Origin: Azadirachta indica
Lineage: Eukaryota > Streptophyta > Magnoliopsida > Sapindales > Meliaceae
Length of the DNA: 64,000 bases
Assembly (NCBI GenBank): GCA_022749755.1
Contig: CM040441.1
Span: 20,585,475-20,649,474, forward strand
Direction of reading: 5' to 3'
The notes under the pieces were generated by a model. It did no database searches, was not told the origin of the DNA, and saw nothing but the letters and a program-made list of their open reading frames with translations. Of this stretch, positions 1-17,800 are shown one piece after another. The stretch's first letter is position 1, and each line of letters begins with the position of its first letter. The translations under genes were made by a program, and so were the position numbers.

Positions 1-3000
1 TTTTCTTTTTGTTTAAAGTATTCATTGTTAAAGACTTAAGTTGGTAATGTTAGGAAATCTTGGTGTAACATAAGTTGTACTTTTTACCATATAGTTGGTG
101 GCTTGTGGGTTGTTGAGTGGCATTTTTGTCATTTCATTCACCCCAACCCTTTTGATTTTTTTATTATTTTTATACATACAACACAATTGCAATAGGCTTT
201 AGTACTGCCAACCCACTTGACTATGACACTTTCCTTCCCTCCACTTCACTCTTGACCCTTTCCTATTCCCATTGAATTGAACTTTGGGTTGTAGTAATTT
301 CAATTTTCAGAGCTTCAAAATACTAAATAAATAAAAAATAATTGATATATACCCACATAATAGTATAGTTATTTATAAAAGATTAAAATTTTTTATATTA
401 AAACCAAAATTTAATTCAAAATAGTTAACATCAAACTTAAAATATTTCACATAAACTGTAAAATTTTAGTTATATAACAGTAAGTTTAATATTAACATGC
501 TGGCTATAGTTTGGTTGATGGTTAATAAATTCAAAAATAAATAAATAATTAAAAAAAATTTCTCATGTGGGTTTGAGATTTGTCATTTATGTTGATTTGG
601 GATTATTGACAAGTACTCACCAAACACTCACCAACCCCCGTTGAGGATATGGCTTTTTGGAGAATGTCATTTTGTCAACAAATACACGACGATATAAAAC
701 AAGGCTATGAAATAAATAAATAAATAAAAAGTTTTTATGAACTTTAAATGCAATAAGACAATATTGATTTGAGTTTGGTTGTTAGTTTATTTATACAAGC
801 TAAAAGAGTTGTCTTTGATTTCTTGCTAACTTAAACAAGAGGTAATATTGCTTTGTTATCACTCAAAAATCAACAATGATGTTTTTTGTTTGAAAATTTT
901 TATGCTTTGAATTTATGTCTAGTAGTCACTAGTCAATGCAACCTAATTGATTATTCAAGTTGATGATTTCATGCTCATAATTATTTTTTGTCTATGTTTT
1001 TTATCATGCCTTATTTTTCATTATTGAATTAGGTTTGGGTAATATTTAATATCGTTATTTGCTAAATACAAAGATGTTGTCTCTTGAGCATAGTTTAGAC
1101 AGTTTAGGGCACAATTAACGTTTATAAATTATCTTAGATTTGAGTAACAGTAAAGAATTAATGTATGATAATTCGTATGTGAGAAAGTAACATTAAGAGA
1201 TAAAAGTTTGCATTTTGTGGATGAGATTTTTGCTTTACATCCAAAACTTTAAAAAAATGATAAAATTTAATTTATTTTGAAATATAATGAAAATATAATA
1301 ATAACATTTTTATCCCTAAATTTTATTAAAATAACAAATTAAAATATGATTTACTCAATTTTAACAATTTAATTTCTATTTTTTTTAACAACATATCAAA
1401 AATTAAATTATTAAATTTTAACAAATCCTATCCCAATTTCTCAAGCTGTATCACATTGGAAATTCAAACTTAATTGTTATTCCCATATTATCACATATAT
1501 TAGTGAATTTTCAAAATTTTTAATATCCTAAATAAATTAAAATTAATATATGAGATAATAAGAGAGTAAAAACCTAGCTTCTACATTATTTACAATACAA
1601 ATTTTAGAATATAATTTGAGAAGTGTAGGATTATTTAAATATAATTGGTCTATATTTAAAATTGAAGTAGAAAAATTATTAACAAAGTCATATTAAAAAT
1701 ATTTCAAAATAGAAGAGAGAGTTGCACCTCCAAAAATCAAGGGTCAAATTTGGTTGTAGCCCTTCCCTTTTTCATATGACTGATAATAGTCTCGAAATGT
1801 GAGAATATGTTAAAGCAATGAAACTCTTGCTTCAATATATTAACTGATAATAAATAATTATTGAAGAACATCCCACTTTCTCGTCACTACATTTGACAAT
1901 TTGATTGTATTCTACTTCAAACAACTAGGATTGGATTTGATTCCCTCAATAATGCTTAATAATTTATTCAACTAAATAATTCACTCTTGCCTTTTCCTTG
2001 TTATATCTCGATCCAAGAAATTAATGTACTAAATATAATCAAATAATTAGTGCCAATCCTCCTACACTTTCTATTTTAAGTACACCAACAAAGAGAAAAA
2101 AAAAAATAATAATTAATTATATTATATTGCATAAGAGTAATCGTACTAATGCATTGAAATTTTCACGGATAATGAGATAATTATATTTAAATTGCAAGTT
2201 TTTTTATTCTTCTAAATAAAATACAATCTTTTTTATAAGCAATAGGTCCCTAATAATTTAGTAACTCTTAATGAAATGATGAAAATTACCTTTGTTAAAT
2301 TGATCACCATAATAATTTAACTACACCAAAAAAAAAAAAAAAAAAACTTGACTCATTAAACAGAGTTTGCTTTAGGGACTACAAGTTAAATTATAAAAAT
2401 ATAAAAAGTACAGGGCCTTTAATGTTATTATCCCATTCCACGAAAAATGCGCAAAGAAAAGTTTGTTGGAGTTGAAATGGCCCCAAGGAAACAACAATCT
2501 AAATCCAATGATAACCGCCAAGCTGGCAGTGCATAAAAAATGTAACAAGTTTTTTGTCCCTAAAGTTTAGGAAAACAAGAAATCATAATGTAATTTTCTC
2601 AACTATAACAATTTCATCTCTCATATGTAAGGGTGACAATTTTGATACAAATTGTCAATCTAACACCAACACAATATGAAATTAGTGAGTTTGAGTTAAC
2701 TTAAAATAAATATAATTAATAAATAAATGACAAGATTTATAATTGTGTTAAATTTGAGTTTAAAATTTATGATACGTAAATCTGTTTATGGCATAATAAA
2801 TTATTTACATAATCATATCATATTAATTCATTTATTATTTAATAAAAAATATTTACTTACATTTGTGGCATTTTAAAAAGATTTTAATTTTATTTATAAC
2901 TATAATTTGATTAGAAAATATTATGAACATTTAGAAAATATATCTTTAAAAATATAAAATACAATGTTAAGTAAATGATGTGATTATAACTGGCTTAGTT

Positions 3001-6000
3001 CATTTAATAAATGGGTTAAATTGGTCAAGTTTGGGCTACTTAAAATATATTATAATGATATGTGACATGACACAATATAACATGACAATCCAAGTTTTCT
3101 CTCTAATCGGTAGGGACCAAAATGACACTAATAAAACAACTAAACTTGGGGACTAATTTATTAAAGTTATCAAATTGTATCCTTATTTACTATTTTAACA
3201 AACTTCATGGACAAAAATATTAGTACTCCATAAATAAATTGAGAAAAGTAGGAGCCGCAACAGAGAAAAACCCTCTCTCTCATAAAAGATCGTGCCATCC
3301 TCAACTCACTAACTCAGATCGCATTCACATGGGATCATTCCTCTCTTGTGGAGCCCACCACGTCACGCTCACACTACTCTTGCCACGCAAATTAATTTTT
3401 TATAATATTAAAATTACAATTCTCGTGAGATATTTTTGTTATTTTATTCTTAATAATTCTGATAAGAGTCAGGAGAGTTCGGATCACCGATGCTTTTTTT
3501 TTTTTCATAGCACTACTACTACGACAGTAGCATAATATCTGTCCAACCCGGTAGCCCCCACATTTTTTTGCTGGGTCCTACTAGACGTGCCTTTGGTCAA
3601 ACAATTGATAAAATGATAGGCCCACCAGGCATTCAATGATTGTGTTGCATGTACTGTACACGTTACTGTAACAATTTAACTCCACACTTTTGCCTTATTC
3701 CCTCACCTGGCAGCCCTGTCACGGCACAAGAAATGTGTGGGTGTACCGGGTGTGAAACTTTAATAGTGCTCTTCACACTTTTATGCCTTTGTTTATTAGG
3801 CCCCAGTCACCAAGCCCCTCGACATTCTACGCACGTGCCTTTCCGCTTGCCCTTGCCAACCCCCATCCCCATTACCGATTATTATTTACATATTTATTTT
3901 ATTGCTGGTGATACGATACAAACAAATTTATTGTAAGCCCTGTCGCCTTTTCTACTCTTCTATTTTCATTTTTTTTTAATCATGCTACCATATAATCCTT
4001 TTATAGAACATCACAAAAAATAAAACTCCCAAATCAAATTCATGAATTATTTTTACTTTAAATTAAAGATTAAATTACATTTTAAGTAATTTAACAAAGT
4101 ATATATAGTAACAATATGTCATCTAGACCTAACCTAAATGGTAAAAGATATATTCTTTCTAAAATGTAGGTAAATAACCTCTCTGTAACGGCATATACTG
4201 TACACATTATGCGCGTAAATATTTAGATTGTATCATAATTGTAAGAGTTTTCAATCTTAGTAGATATATGACATAAATATTAGTAGATGTAATGTTCTAA
4301 TATTGTATAATCGCTTAATTGTAACCTTACTTTCATATTATAATTTCTAATTTTTTGTTGTATTTTTCGTGAGTTCACACAAAAACTTTTTTTTACAAAA
4401 AAGGTGAAAGTATGTACAACACATTTATATATTTTTATACTATAATGTTAGCATTTTTTTTAAAGATAGAGTTACGTAGAAAAATACTTTTTTTCTTGTT
4501 CTTTCTTGTTAAACATTTTAATCTACTTCTTATAATTTTTAATTGATATATTATAGTTAAATGAAAAATAGATAATAATTGTTTATTAAACTTTATTAAA
4601 ATAATAAATTAAGACATAATTTACTTAATTCTAATAATTCAACTACAAGAAGACTTGTATAAAAATTTTAAATATACAAGAAACTAATTTATTAAAATTA
4701 CAAAATGTGTTATTATTAGTTGTTTCGCAAAGTTGAGGGGGATGGATATGTTATTACCCTTTTTAAAACTGACAAACTATAAAAATTACAATAAAGAACC
4801 TAAAACTATAAAAAAAAAAAAGTAATTAAATAAATAAATAAACTAGCGTAGCTGGTCATTATAACGAGATGAGGAGCCTTTTTGTAGAAAGGTAAAATTG
4901 TTATATAAAAAATAGCAAGTATTTGCAACACATTCTTACAGTGGTTTCTATTCTTTTTAAAAAATAAAATTTTAAAAATTTTAATTGAAGATATTTTTTA
5001 AAGATATATTTCTGATTATCCTACTTTTATTTAGTAGTAAAAATTAAAATAATTAAAACAAATATATACTTTTTATTTATAAATTTTGGTTAAAATTCAT
5101 TATATTTGAGTCTCAAATATATTCTTGTTTTGAAATAAAATTAGTGCAGGTTTTGGATAGTTAAAGTTTAAATTTTAATTTTTAAAAGAAATTGAAAAAA
5201 GAATTTTACATTTTGAAAGTTGAATAAACTAGTTTTAATGCCAATCATTTTTAACAGAGTTAACTACTTCTAAGTACAAATGAGTGGCATTTTTTACCCA
5301 GAAGGCGGCGATAAATAATTCTTTTAAAAATGATAGTAATCCAAATAATTCTTTTAAAAATAATAGTAAGCCTATCAAAATATTTTTAAATATTAATATT
5401 TGTATTTAAATTAATTTTTCTATTTATATATTTTTATTAAAATAAAAATTTTCTAAAATATCTTCATAGAAAGACATATTATAAAATTTGTTATATTTTT
5501 ACATTAAGAACTTTTTTTTTACTTAAATCTGAATAATTTTATTAAGATATTTAAGAACTATTTGTTTTTTAACTTATATTTAAAAATATATTAAAATATC
5601 TGAATGTAATTAAATTAAAAATTTTAATTTAAATGTAAATAAATAAATATTTGAATAAATTAAATATTTTATTTGTCAATAAAACTCTTAGTTTATTACT
5701 TGACGTTTATATATGTTAACAACTTAACATATTATTTTTAAATTTTTTTAAGATACATATGTCAACATATCAGATTTTTTTATTTTTATAAAAATAAACA
5801 ACTTAATATTTAGACATTTAAGGTTAAAAATATATATATATATATATTAATTAGATTAAGATTTCAGTCAAATTTTTATTTTAATACGTTTAGAATTAAA
5901 CAAAATTTAACTTTTTTCTCTTAAAAGAAAAAGTTTCTTAAAATTATTGTTAAATTAAGAACCAAACACACTTAATTATTTGAAATATCTAGATTCAAAT

Positions 6001-7380
6001 AATTGAGTTTAAGACAACAAAAAAATCCCCATAAGTATAAGTGGACTAGTTTGCCAATTTTAATATATTGATATTTTGGTTTAAATCTTATTTGCTACTT
6101 ACTAAACTTTTATTTAAATTAGACAATAGTATTAAATTAGTAAGAAATATTTCTAAATCAGTTAACTCATATTTTAATTATCGTTATGTGTTTCAAATTT
6201 TAATAACTCTTGAGTTAGCCTTCTTTAAAATTGTAATTTCATGAAACTGCATGAGTTTTAGTAAACATAAATTTTTTTTTTTACTTTTATAAATTTTGTG
6301 CCAAAATTATGCTAAATAATTAATATGTGTAATTTAGTTAATTAAGTAATTATTAAATTACGAAAATTATGTAATTATTCTATATAATTATAATATAATA
6401 TTAATCTTGCCGTAATGTATTTCATATCCCCTAATCAATAATCTACCACAATAGAGTCTTTGGCAAAGTGGAGGCACAAGTTTTGGTAATTCCACCTTGA
6501 ATTTTAATAGGTGAGAATGCTTATGTATTAAAGAGACACGGGCTTCCATTTTAGAGTAAATATTATTCATCTTAAACAAATAAATCAGCTTTTATCCCCC
6601 ATTAACTAATTAAAATATTAACTTCCAAATGTAATTACAGTAGTTTCGAACACACTTGATAATTTGAGGCTATCATCCTAAATTCAAATACTACTACTAC
6701 ACAGTAAGAATTTAACGATTGTATTTGATATGAATAACTCACTGATTGTCGACGTCGTTATAATTTTTATTAATCGATCTGCTTATTTAGATAATAATTG
6801 TCAATTTTTTGAAATTTCATTATTCGAAAAATGGAGATTGAACATCCAGTCATGAAATCGACCAAGAGTGAACATGTACTATAATCACCATCATTGTTTA
6901 ATGAGAATATAAATCCTTAAATTTTTGACTAACAATAGGTCGAACGTCGAACAATAGATCCTCAAACCAATACATAATATTGTAAATAATTAAAATTTAT
7001 ATCTACAGTAATACTTAAAAAAAATTTATCGAATGCATTTATTTTCATAATTAATCGTCAAATTAACCATAAAATATTATTATTGGCCGTTGAAGGTCTG
7101 TTAACGATTTACAAAAAGATTATTAGGCATTTTAAATTTATTAAAAAAAATTAATGTTCCTTCAATTTTTATTATATTTTTTTAAAGCGAAAAATTTCTT
7201 ATTCTGTTGCCAAACTTTGAAGTACAAAAGAAAATCGAAAGAGCCGCATCACCCTCCTATCACTACGCCCAACGATATTTTCCTTTTACCTTTTTATTTT
7301 TCTAATTTTTCTATTTTTAAATTTAATTTACCAGATCCCACCAACCTGAGAAACGAAATCAACGGGTAGTATTCATTTGG
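1..7380. other. AT-rich non-coding DNA upstream of left SAHH
   Basis: No convincing gene is seen. Reading frames at 3239-3535 and 3640-3936 lack homology, codon bias and splice context. The stretch is AT-rich with many A/T runs, a short (TA)n tract near 5830-5847, and a small tandem repeat near 5312-5370 (unit about 30 bp containing ataattcttttaaaaa). The GC-richer part at 3240-3940 contains the block that differs most between the two arms. Confidence 0.6.
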
Positions 7381-7386
7381 CACACA

Positions 7387-7437
7387 TTATAAACAAAATC
7401 TCAACCGTCCATTGAATCCTTGAAATCTATTTATTGG
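7387..7437 (+). promoter_or_regulatory. Candidate core promoter of left SAHH copy
   Basis: Two TATA-like sequences precede the start codon: ttataaac at 7387-7394 and tatttatt at 7428-7435, the latter overlapping an inverted CCAAT (attgg) at 7433-7437. A pyrimidine-rich leader (ctcttctcttatccctcgct) follows, as is common around plant transcription starts. The same elements are mirrored at about 11788-11840 for the right copy. There is no direct evidence of which is used. Confidence 0.3.
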
Positions 7438-7542
7438 TCCTCCCTCTTCTCTTATCCCTCGCTCGCACCCCACTCTCTGTAACCATTGTGCTCATTTGCT
7501 CAAAGAAAGGGTGTTCTTCAGATCTAATTCTGTTCTGTAATC

Positions 7543-9226
<1,684 letters not shown>

Positions 9227-9999
9227 GTGGAAGATGACTCCAATGGAGAACTTTATATTTGAGCCGCCCGATCGTTTGTTTTACAATTTGATGAAGAATT
9301 TGTGTTAGAAATTTAGGTTTAATTTTGGTAGGAGTTTGTGTTGGTGGGGGAATTAGGGGTGGGCACAAATGGAGAATTATAATCGAACCGGAATTTAACA
9401 AATCATTTTTGGTGGTTTGGTTCGGTTTTTTATTTAATACTTGCAACGGGGAAGAAAATGTATTTGAAGGCCATTTTGGGCTTGAATAAGGGGTTTAGCT
9501 GGGACTGTGTGTTGGGATATTTGTGTAACTTTCATGCTGTTTTGAGTTTGTTTTCCAAACTTTGCTGCATCATATTATTTACCAAAAGTGAAAAAAAAAA
9601 AAAAAGGTGTTTTTTTTTTTTTTTTTTTTTTTTTTCACTTTTGGTAAATAATATGATGCAGCAAAGTTTGGAAAACAAACTCAAAACAGCATGAAAGTTA
9701 CACAAATATCCCAACACACAGTCCCAGCTAAACCCCTTATTCAAGCCCAAAATGGCCTTCAAATACATTTTCTTCCCCGTTGCAAGTATTAAATAAAAAA
9801 CCGAACCAAACCACCAAAAATGATTTGTTAAATTCCGGTTCGATTATAATTCTCCATTTGTGCCCACCCCTAATTCCCCCACCAACACAAACTCCTACCA
9901 AAATTAAACCTAAATTTCTAACACAAATTCTTCATCAAATTGTAAAACAAACGATCGGGCGGCTCAAATATAAAGTTCTCCATTGGAGTCATCTTCCAC
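9227..9999. other. Facing 3' flanks of the two SAHH copies
   Basis: Each SAHH stop codon is followed by about 365-375 bp of its own 3' flank before the homopolymer apex. The flanks are reverse complements. They presumably contain the 3' UTR and polyadenylation signals. Transcripts that run past the apex would enter the antisense strand of the other copy. Confidence 0.6.
9591..9635. other. Apex of the palindrome (homopolymer junction)
   Basis: The two arms meet at 15 A residues (9591-9605), the tetranucleotide GGTG (9606-9609) and 26 T residues (9610-9635). The flanks accaaaagtg and cacttttggt are exact reverse complements. There is therefore essentially no single-copy spacer between two arms of more than 9 kb. 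The natural sequence downstream of the SAHH 3' region is absent. Homopolymer length here is unlikely to be reliable. Confidence 0.9.
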
Positions 10000-11680
<1,681 letters not shown>

Positions 11681-11842
11681 GATTACAGAACAGAATTAGA
11701 TCTGAAGAACACCCTTTCTTTGAGCAAATGAGCACAATGGTTACAGAGAGTGGGGTGCGAGCGAGGGATAAGAGAAGAGGGAGGACCAATAAATAGATTT
11801 CAAGGATTCAATGGACGGTTGAGATTTTGTTTATAATGTGTG

Positions 11843-14800
11843 CCAAATGAATACTACCCGTTGATTTCGTTTCTCAGGTTGGTGGGATCTGGTAAATTAA
11901 ATTTAAAAATAGAAAAATTAGAAAAATAAAAAGGTAAAAGGAAAATATCGTTGGGCGTAGTGATAGGAGGGTGATGCGGCTCTTTCGATTTTCTTTTGTA
12001 CTTCAAAGTTTGGCAACAGAATAAGAAATTTTTCGCTTTAAAAAAATATAAATAAAAATTGAAGGAACATTAATTTTTTTTAATAAATTTAAAATGCCTA
12101 ATAATCTTTTTGTAAATCGTTAACAGACCTTCAACGGCCAATAATAATATTTTATGGTTAATTTGACGATTAATTATGAAAATAAATGCATTCGATAAAT
12201 TTTTTTTAAGTATTACTGTAGATATAAATTTTAATTATTTACAATATTATGTATTGGTTTGAGGATCTATTGTTCGACGTTCGACCTATTGTTAGTCAAA
12301 AATTTAAGGATTTATATTCTCATTAAACAATGATGGTGATTATAGTACATGTTCACTCTTGGTCGATTTCATGACTGGATGTTCAATCTCCATTTTTCGA
12401 ATAATGAAATTTCAAAAAATTGACAATTATTATATAAATAGGCAGATCGATTAATAAAAATTATAACGACGTCGACAATCAGTGAGTTATTCATATCAAA
12501 TACAATCGTTAAATTCTTACTGTGTAGTAGTAGTATTTGAATTTAGGATGATAGCCTCAAATTATCAAGTGTGTTCGAAACTACTGTAATTACATTTGGA
12601 AGTTAATATTTTAATTAGTTAATGGGGGATAAAAAGCTGATTTATTTGTTTAAGATGAATAATATTTACTCTAAAATGGAAGCCCGTGTCTCTTTAATAC
12701 ATAAGCATTCTCACCTATTAAAATTCAAGGTGGAATTACCAAAACTTGTGCCTCCACTTTGCCAAAGACTCTATTGTGGTAGATTATTGATTAGGGGATA
12801 TGAAATACATTACGGCAAGATTAATATTATATTATAATTATATAGAATAATTACATAATTTTCGTAATTTAATAATTACTTAATTAACTAAATTACACAT
12901 ATTAATTATTTAGCATAATTTTGGCACAAAATTTATAAAAGTAAAAAAAAAAATTTATGTTTACTAAAACTCATGCAGTTTCATGAAATTACAATTTTAA
13001 AGAAGGCTAACTCAAGAGTTATTAAAATTTGAAACACATAACGATAATTAAAATATGAGTTAACTGATTTAGAAATATTTCTTACTAATTTAATACTATT
13101 GTCTAATTTAAATAAAAGTTTAGTAAGTAGCAAATAAGATTTAAACCAAAATATCAATATATTAAAATTGGCAAACTAGTCCACTTATACTTATGGGGAT
13201 TTTTTTGTTGTCTTAAACTCAATTATTTGAATCTAGATATTTCAAATAATTAAGTGTGTTTGGTTCTTAATTTAACGATAATTTTAAGAAACTTTTTCTT
13301 TTAAGAGAAAAAAGTTAAATTTTGTTTAATTCTAAACGTATTAAAATAAAAATTTGACTGAAATCTTAATCTAATTAATATATATATATATATATATTTT
13401 TAACCATTAAATGTCTAAATATTAAGTTGTTTATTTTTATAAAAATAAAAAAATCTGATATGTTGACATATGTATCTTAAAAAATTTAAAAATAATATGT
13501 TAAGTTGTTGACATATATAAACGTCAAGTAATAAACTAAGAGTTTTATTGACAAATAAAATATTTAATTTATTCAAATATTTATTTATTTACATTTAAAT
13601 TAAAATTTTTAATTTAATTACATTCAGATATTTTAATATATTTTTAAATATAAGTTAAAAAACAAATAGTTCTTAAATATCTTAATAAAATTATTCAGAT
13701 TTAAGTAAAAAAAAAGTTCTTAATGTAAAAATATAACAAATTTTATAATATGTCTTTCTATGAAGATATTTTAGAAAATTTTATTTTAATAAAAATATAT
13801 AAATAGAAAAATTAATTTAAATACAAATATTAATATTTAAAAATATTTTGATAGGCTTACTATTATTTTTAAAAGAATTATTTGGATTACTATCATTTTT
13901 AAAAGAATTATTTATCGCCGCCTTCTGGGTAAAAAATGCCACTCATTTGTACTTAGAAGTAGTTAACTCTGTTAAAGAATGATTGGCATTAAAACTAGTT
14001 TATTCAACTTTCAAAATGTAAAATTCTTTTTTCAATTTCTTTTAAAAATTAAAATTTAAACTTTAACTATCCAAAACCTGCACTAATTTTATTTCAAAAC
14101 AAGAATATATTTGAGACTCAAATATAATGAATTTTAACCAAAATTTATAAATAAAAAGTATATATTTGTTTTAATTATTTTAATTTTTACTACTAAATAA
14201 AAGTAGGATAATCAGAAATATATCTTTAAAAATATCTTCAATTAAAAAATTTTTAAAATTTTATTTTTTAAAAAGAATAGAAACCACTGTAAGAATGTGT
14301 TGCAAATACTTGCTATTTTTTATATAACAATTTTACCTTTCTACAAAAAGGCTCCTCATCTCGTTATAATGACCAGCTACGCTAGTTTATTTATTTATTT
14401 AATTACTTTTTTTTTTATAGTTTTAGGTTCTTTATTGTAATTTTTATAGTTTGTCAGTTTTAAAAAGGGTAATAACATATCCATCCCTCAACTTTGCGAA
14501 ACAACTAATAATAACACATTTTGTAATTTTAATAAATTAGTTTCTTGTATATTTAAAATTTTTATACAAGTCTTCTTGTAGTTGAATTATTAGAATTAAG
14601 TAAATTATGTCTTAATTTATTATTTTAATAAAGTTTAATAAACAATTATTATCTATTTTTCATTTAACTATAATATATCAATTAAAAATTATAAGAAGTA
14701 GATTAAAATGTTTAACAAGAAAGAACAAGAAAAAAAGTATTTTTCTACGTAACTCTATCTTTTAAAAAAAATGCTAACATTATAGTATAAAAATATATAA

Positions 14801-17800
14801 ATGTGTTGTACATACTTTCACCTTTTTTGTAAAAAAAAGTTTTTGTGTGAACTCATGAAAAATACAACAAAAAATTAGAAATTATAATATGAAAGTAAGG
14901 TTACAATTAAGCGATTATACAATATTAGAACATTACATTTACTAATATTTATGTCATATATCTACTAAGATTGAAAACTCTTACAATTATGATACAATCT
15001 AAATATTTACGCGCATAATGTGTACAGTATATGCCGTTACAGAGAGGTTATTTACCTACATTTTAGAAAGAATATATCTTTTACCATTTAGGTTAGGTCT
15101 AGATGACATATTGTTACTATATATACTTTGTTAAATTACTTAAAATGTAATTTAATCTTTAATTTAAAGTAAAAATAATTCATGAATTTGATTTGGGAGT
15201 TTTATTTTTTGTGATGTTCTATAAAAGGATTATATGGTAGCATGATTAAAAAAAAATGAAAATAGAAGAGTAGAAAAGGCGACAGGGCTTACAATAAATT
15301 TGTTTGTATCGTATCACCAGCAATAAAATAAATATGTAAATAATAATCGGTAATGGGGATGGGGGTTGGCAAGGGCTGCAACGGGAGGTGAGGGAATAAA
15401 CAAAGGCAAAAGTGTGGAGTTAAATTCCGGTACAACACATCACCAGTAACGTGTTACAGTACATGCAACACAATCATTGAATGCCTGGTGGGCCTATCAT
15501 TTTATCAATTGTTTGACCAAAGGCACGTCTAGTAGGACCCAGCAAAAAAATGTGGGGGCTACCGGGTTGGACAGGTATTATGCTACTGTCGTAGTAGTAG
15601 TGCTATGAAAAAAAAAAAGCATCGGTGATCCGAACTCTCCTGACTCTTATCAGAATTATTAAGAATAAAATAACAAAAATATCTCACGAGAATTGTAATT
15701 TTAATATTATAAAAAATTAATTTGCGTGGCAAGAGTAGTGTGAGCGTGACGTGGTGGGCTCCACAAGAGAGGAATGATCCCATGTGAATGCGATCTGAGT
15801 TAGTGAGTTGAGGATGGCACGATCTTTTATGAGAGAGAGGGTTTTTCTCTGTTGCGGCTCCTACTTTTCTCAATTTATTTATGGAGTACTAATATTTTTG
15901 TCCATGAAGTTTGTTAAAATAGTAAATAAGGATACAATTTGATAACTTTAATAAATTAGTCCCCAAGTTTAGTTGTTTTATTAGTGTCATTTTGGTCCCT
16001 ACCGATTAGAGAGAAAACTTGGATTGTCATGTTATATTGTGTCATGTCACATATCATTATAATATATTTTAAGTAGCCCAAACTTGACCAATTTAACCCA
16101 TTTATTAAATGAACTAAGCCAGTTATAATCACATCATTTACTTAACATTGTATTTTATATTTTTAAAGATATATTTTCTAAATGTTCATAATATTTTCTA
16201 ATCAAATTATAGTTATAAATAAAATTAAAATCTTTTTAAAATGCCACAAATGTAAGTAATATTTTTTATTAAATAATAAATGAATTAATATGATATGATT
16301 ATGTAAATAATTTATTATGCCATAAACAGATTTACGTATCATAAATTTTAAACTCAAATTTAACACAATTATAAATCTTGTCATTTATTTATTAATTATA
16401 TTTATTTTAAGTTAACTCAAACTCACTAATTTCATATTGTGTTGGTGTTAGATTGACAATTTGTATCAAAATTGTCACCCTTACATATGAGAGATGAAAT
16501 TGTTATAGTTGAGAAAATTACATTATGATTTCTTGTTTTCCTAAACTTTAGGGACAAAAAACTTGTTACATTTTTTATGCACTGCCAGCTTGGCGGTTAT
16601 CATTGGATTTAGATTGTTGTTTCCTTGGGGCCATTTCAACTCCAACAAACTTTTCTTTGCGCATTTTTCGTGGAATGGGATAATAACATTAAAGGCCCTG
16701 TACTTTTTATATTTTTATAATTTAACTTGTAGTCCCTAAAGCAAACTCTGTTTAATGAGTCAAGTTTTTTTTTTTTTTTTTGGTGTAGTTAAATTATTAT
16801 GGTGATCAATTTAACAAAGGTAATTTTCATCATTTCATTAAGAGTTACTAAATTATTAGGGACCTATTGCTTATAAAAAAGATTGTATTTTATTTAGAAG
16901 AATAAAAAAACTTGCAATTTAAATATAATTATCTCATTATCCGTGAAAATTTCAATGCATTAGTACGATTACTCTTATGCAATATAATATAATTAATTAT
17001 TATTTTTTTTTTTTTTTTTCTTTGTTGGTGTACTTAAAATAGAAAGTGTAGGAGGATTGGCACTAATTATTTGATTATATTTAGTACATTAATTTCTTGG
17101 ATCGAGATATAACAAGGAAAAGGCAAGAGTGAATTATTTAGTTGAATAAATTATTAAGCATTATTGAGGGAATCAAATCCAATCCTAGTTGTTTGAAGTA
17201 GAATACAATCAAATTGTCAAATGTAGTGACGAGAAAGTGGGATGTTCTTCAATAATTATTTATTATCAGTTAATATATTGAAGCAAGAGTTTCATTGCTT
17301 TAACATATTCTCACATTTCGAGACTATTATCAGTCATATGAAAAAGGGAAGGGCTACAACCAAATTTGACCCTTGATTTTTGGAGGTGCAACTCTCTCTT
17401 CTATTTTGAAATATTTTTAATATGACTTTGTTAATAATTTTTCTACTTCAATTTTAAATATAGACCAATTATATTTAAATAATCCTACACTTCTCAAATT
17501 ATATTCTAAAATTTGTATTGTAAATAATGTAGAAGCTAGGTTTTTACTCTCTTATTATCTCATATATTAATTTTAATTTATTTAGGATATTAAAAATTTT
17601 GAAAATTCACTAATATATGTGATAATATGGGAATAACAATTAAGTTTGAATTTCCAATGTGATACAGCTTGAGAAATTGGGATAGGATTTGTTAAAATTT
17701 AATAATTTAATTTTTGATATGTTGTTAAAAAAAATAGAAATTAAATTGTTAAAATTGAGTAAATCATATTTTAATTTGTTATTTTAATAAAATTTAGGGA

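Noticed and set aside
3239..3936. Two 98-residue frames in the left arm
   Set aside because: No homology. The second is disrupted in the right arm by the rearranged block, so it is not conserved even between the two copies.
9458..9768. Pair of 78-residue frames reading into the palindrome apex
   Set aside because: They run through poly-Lys and poly-Phe homopolymers at the join and are products of the palindrome, not genes.
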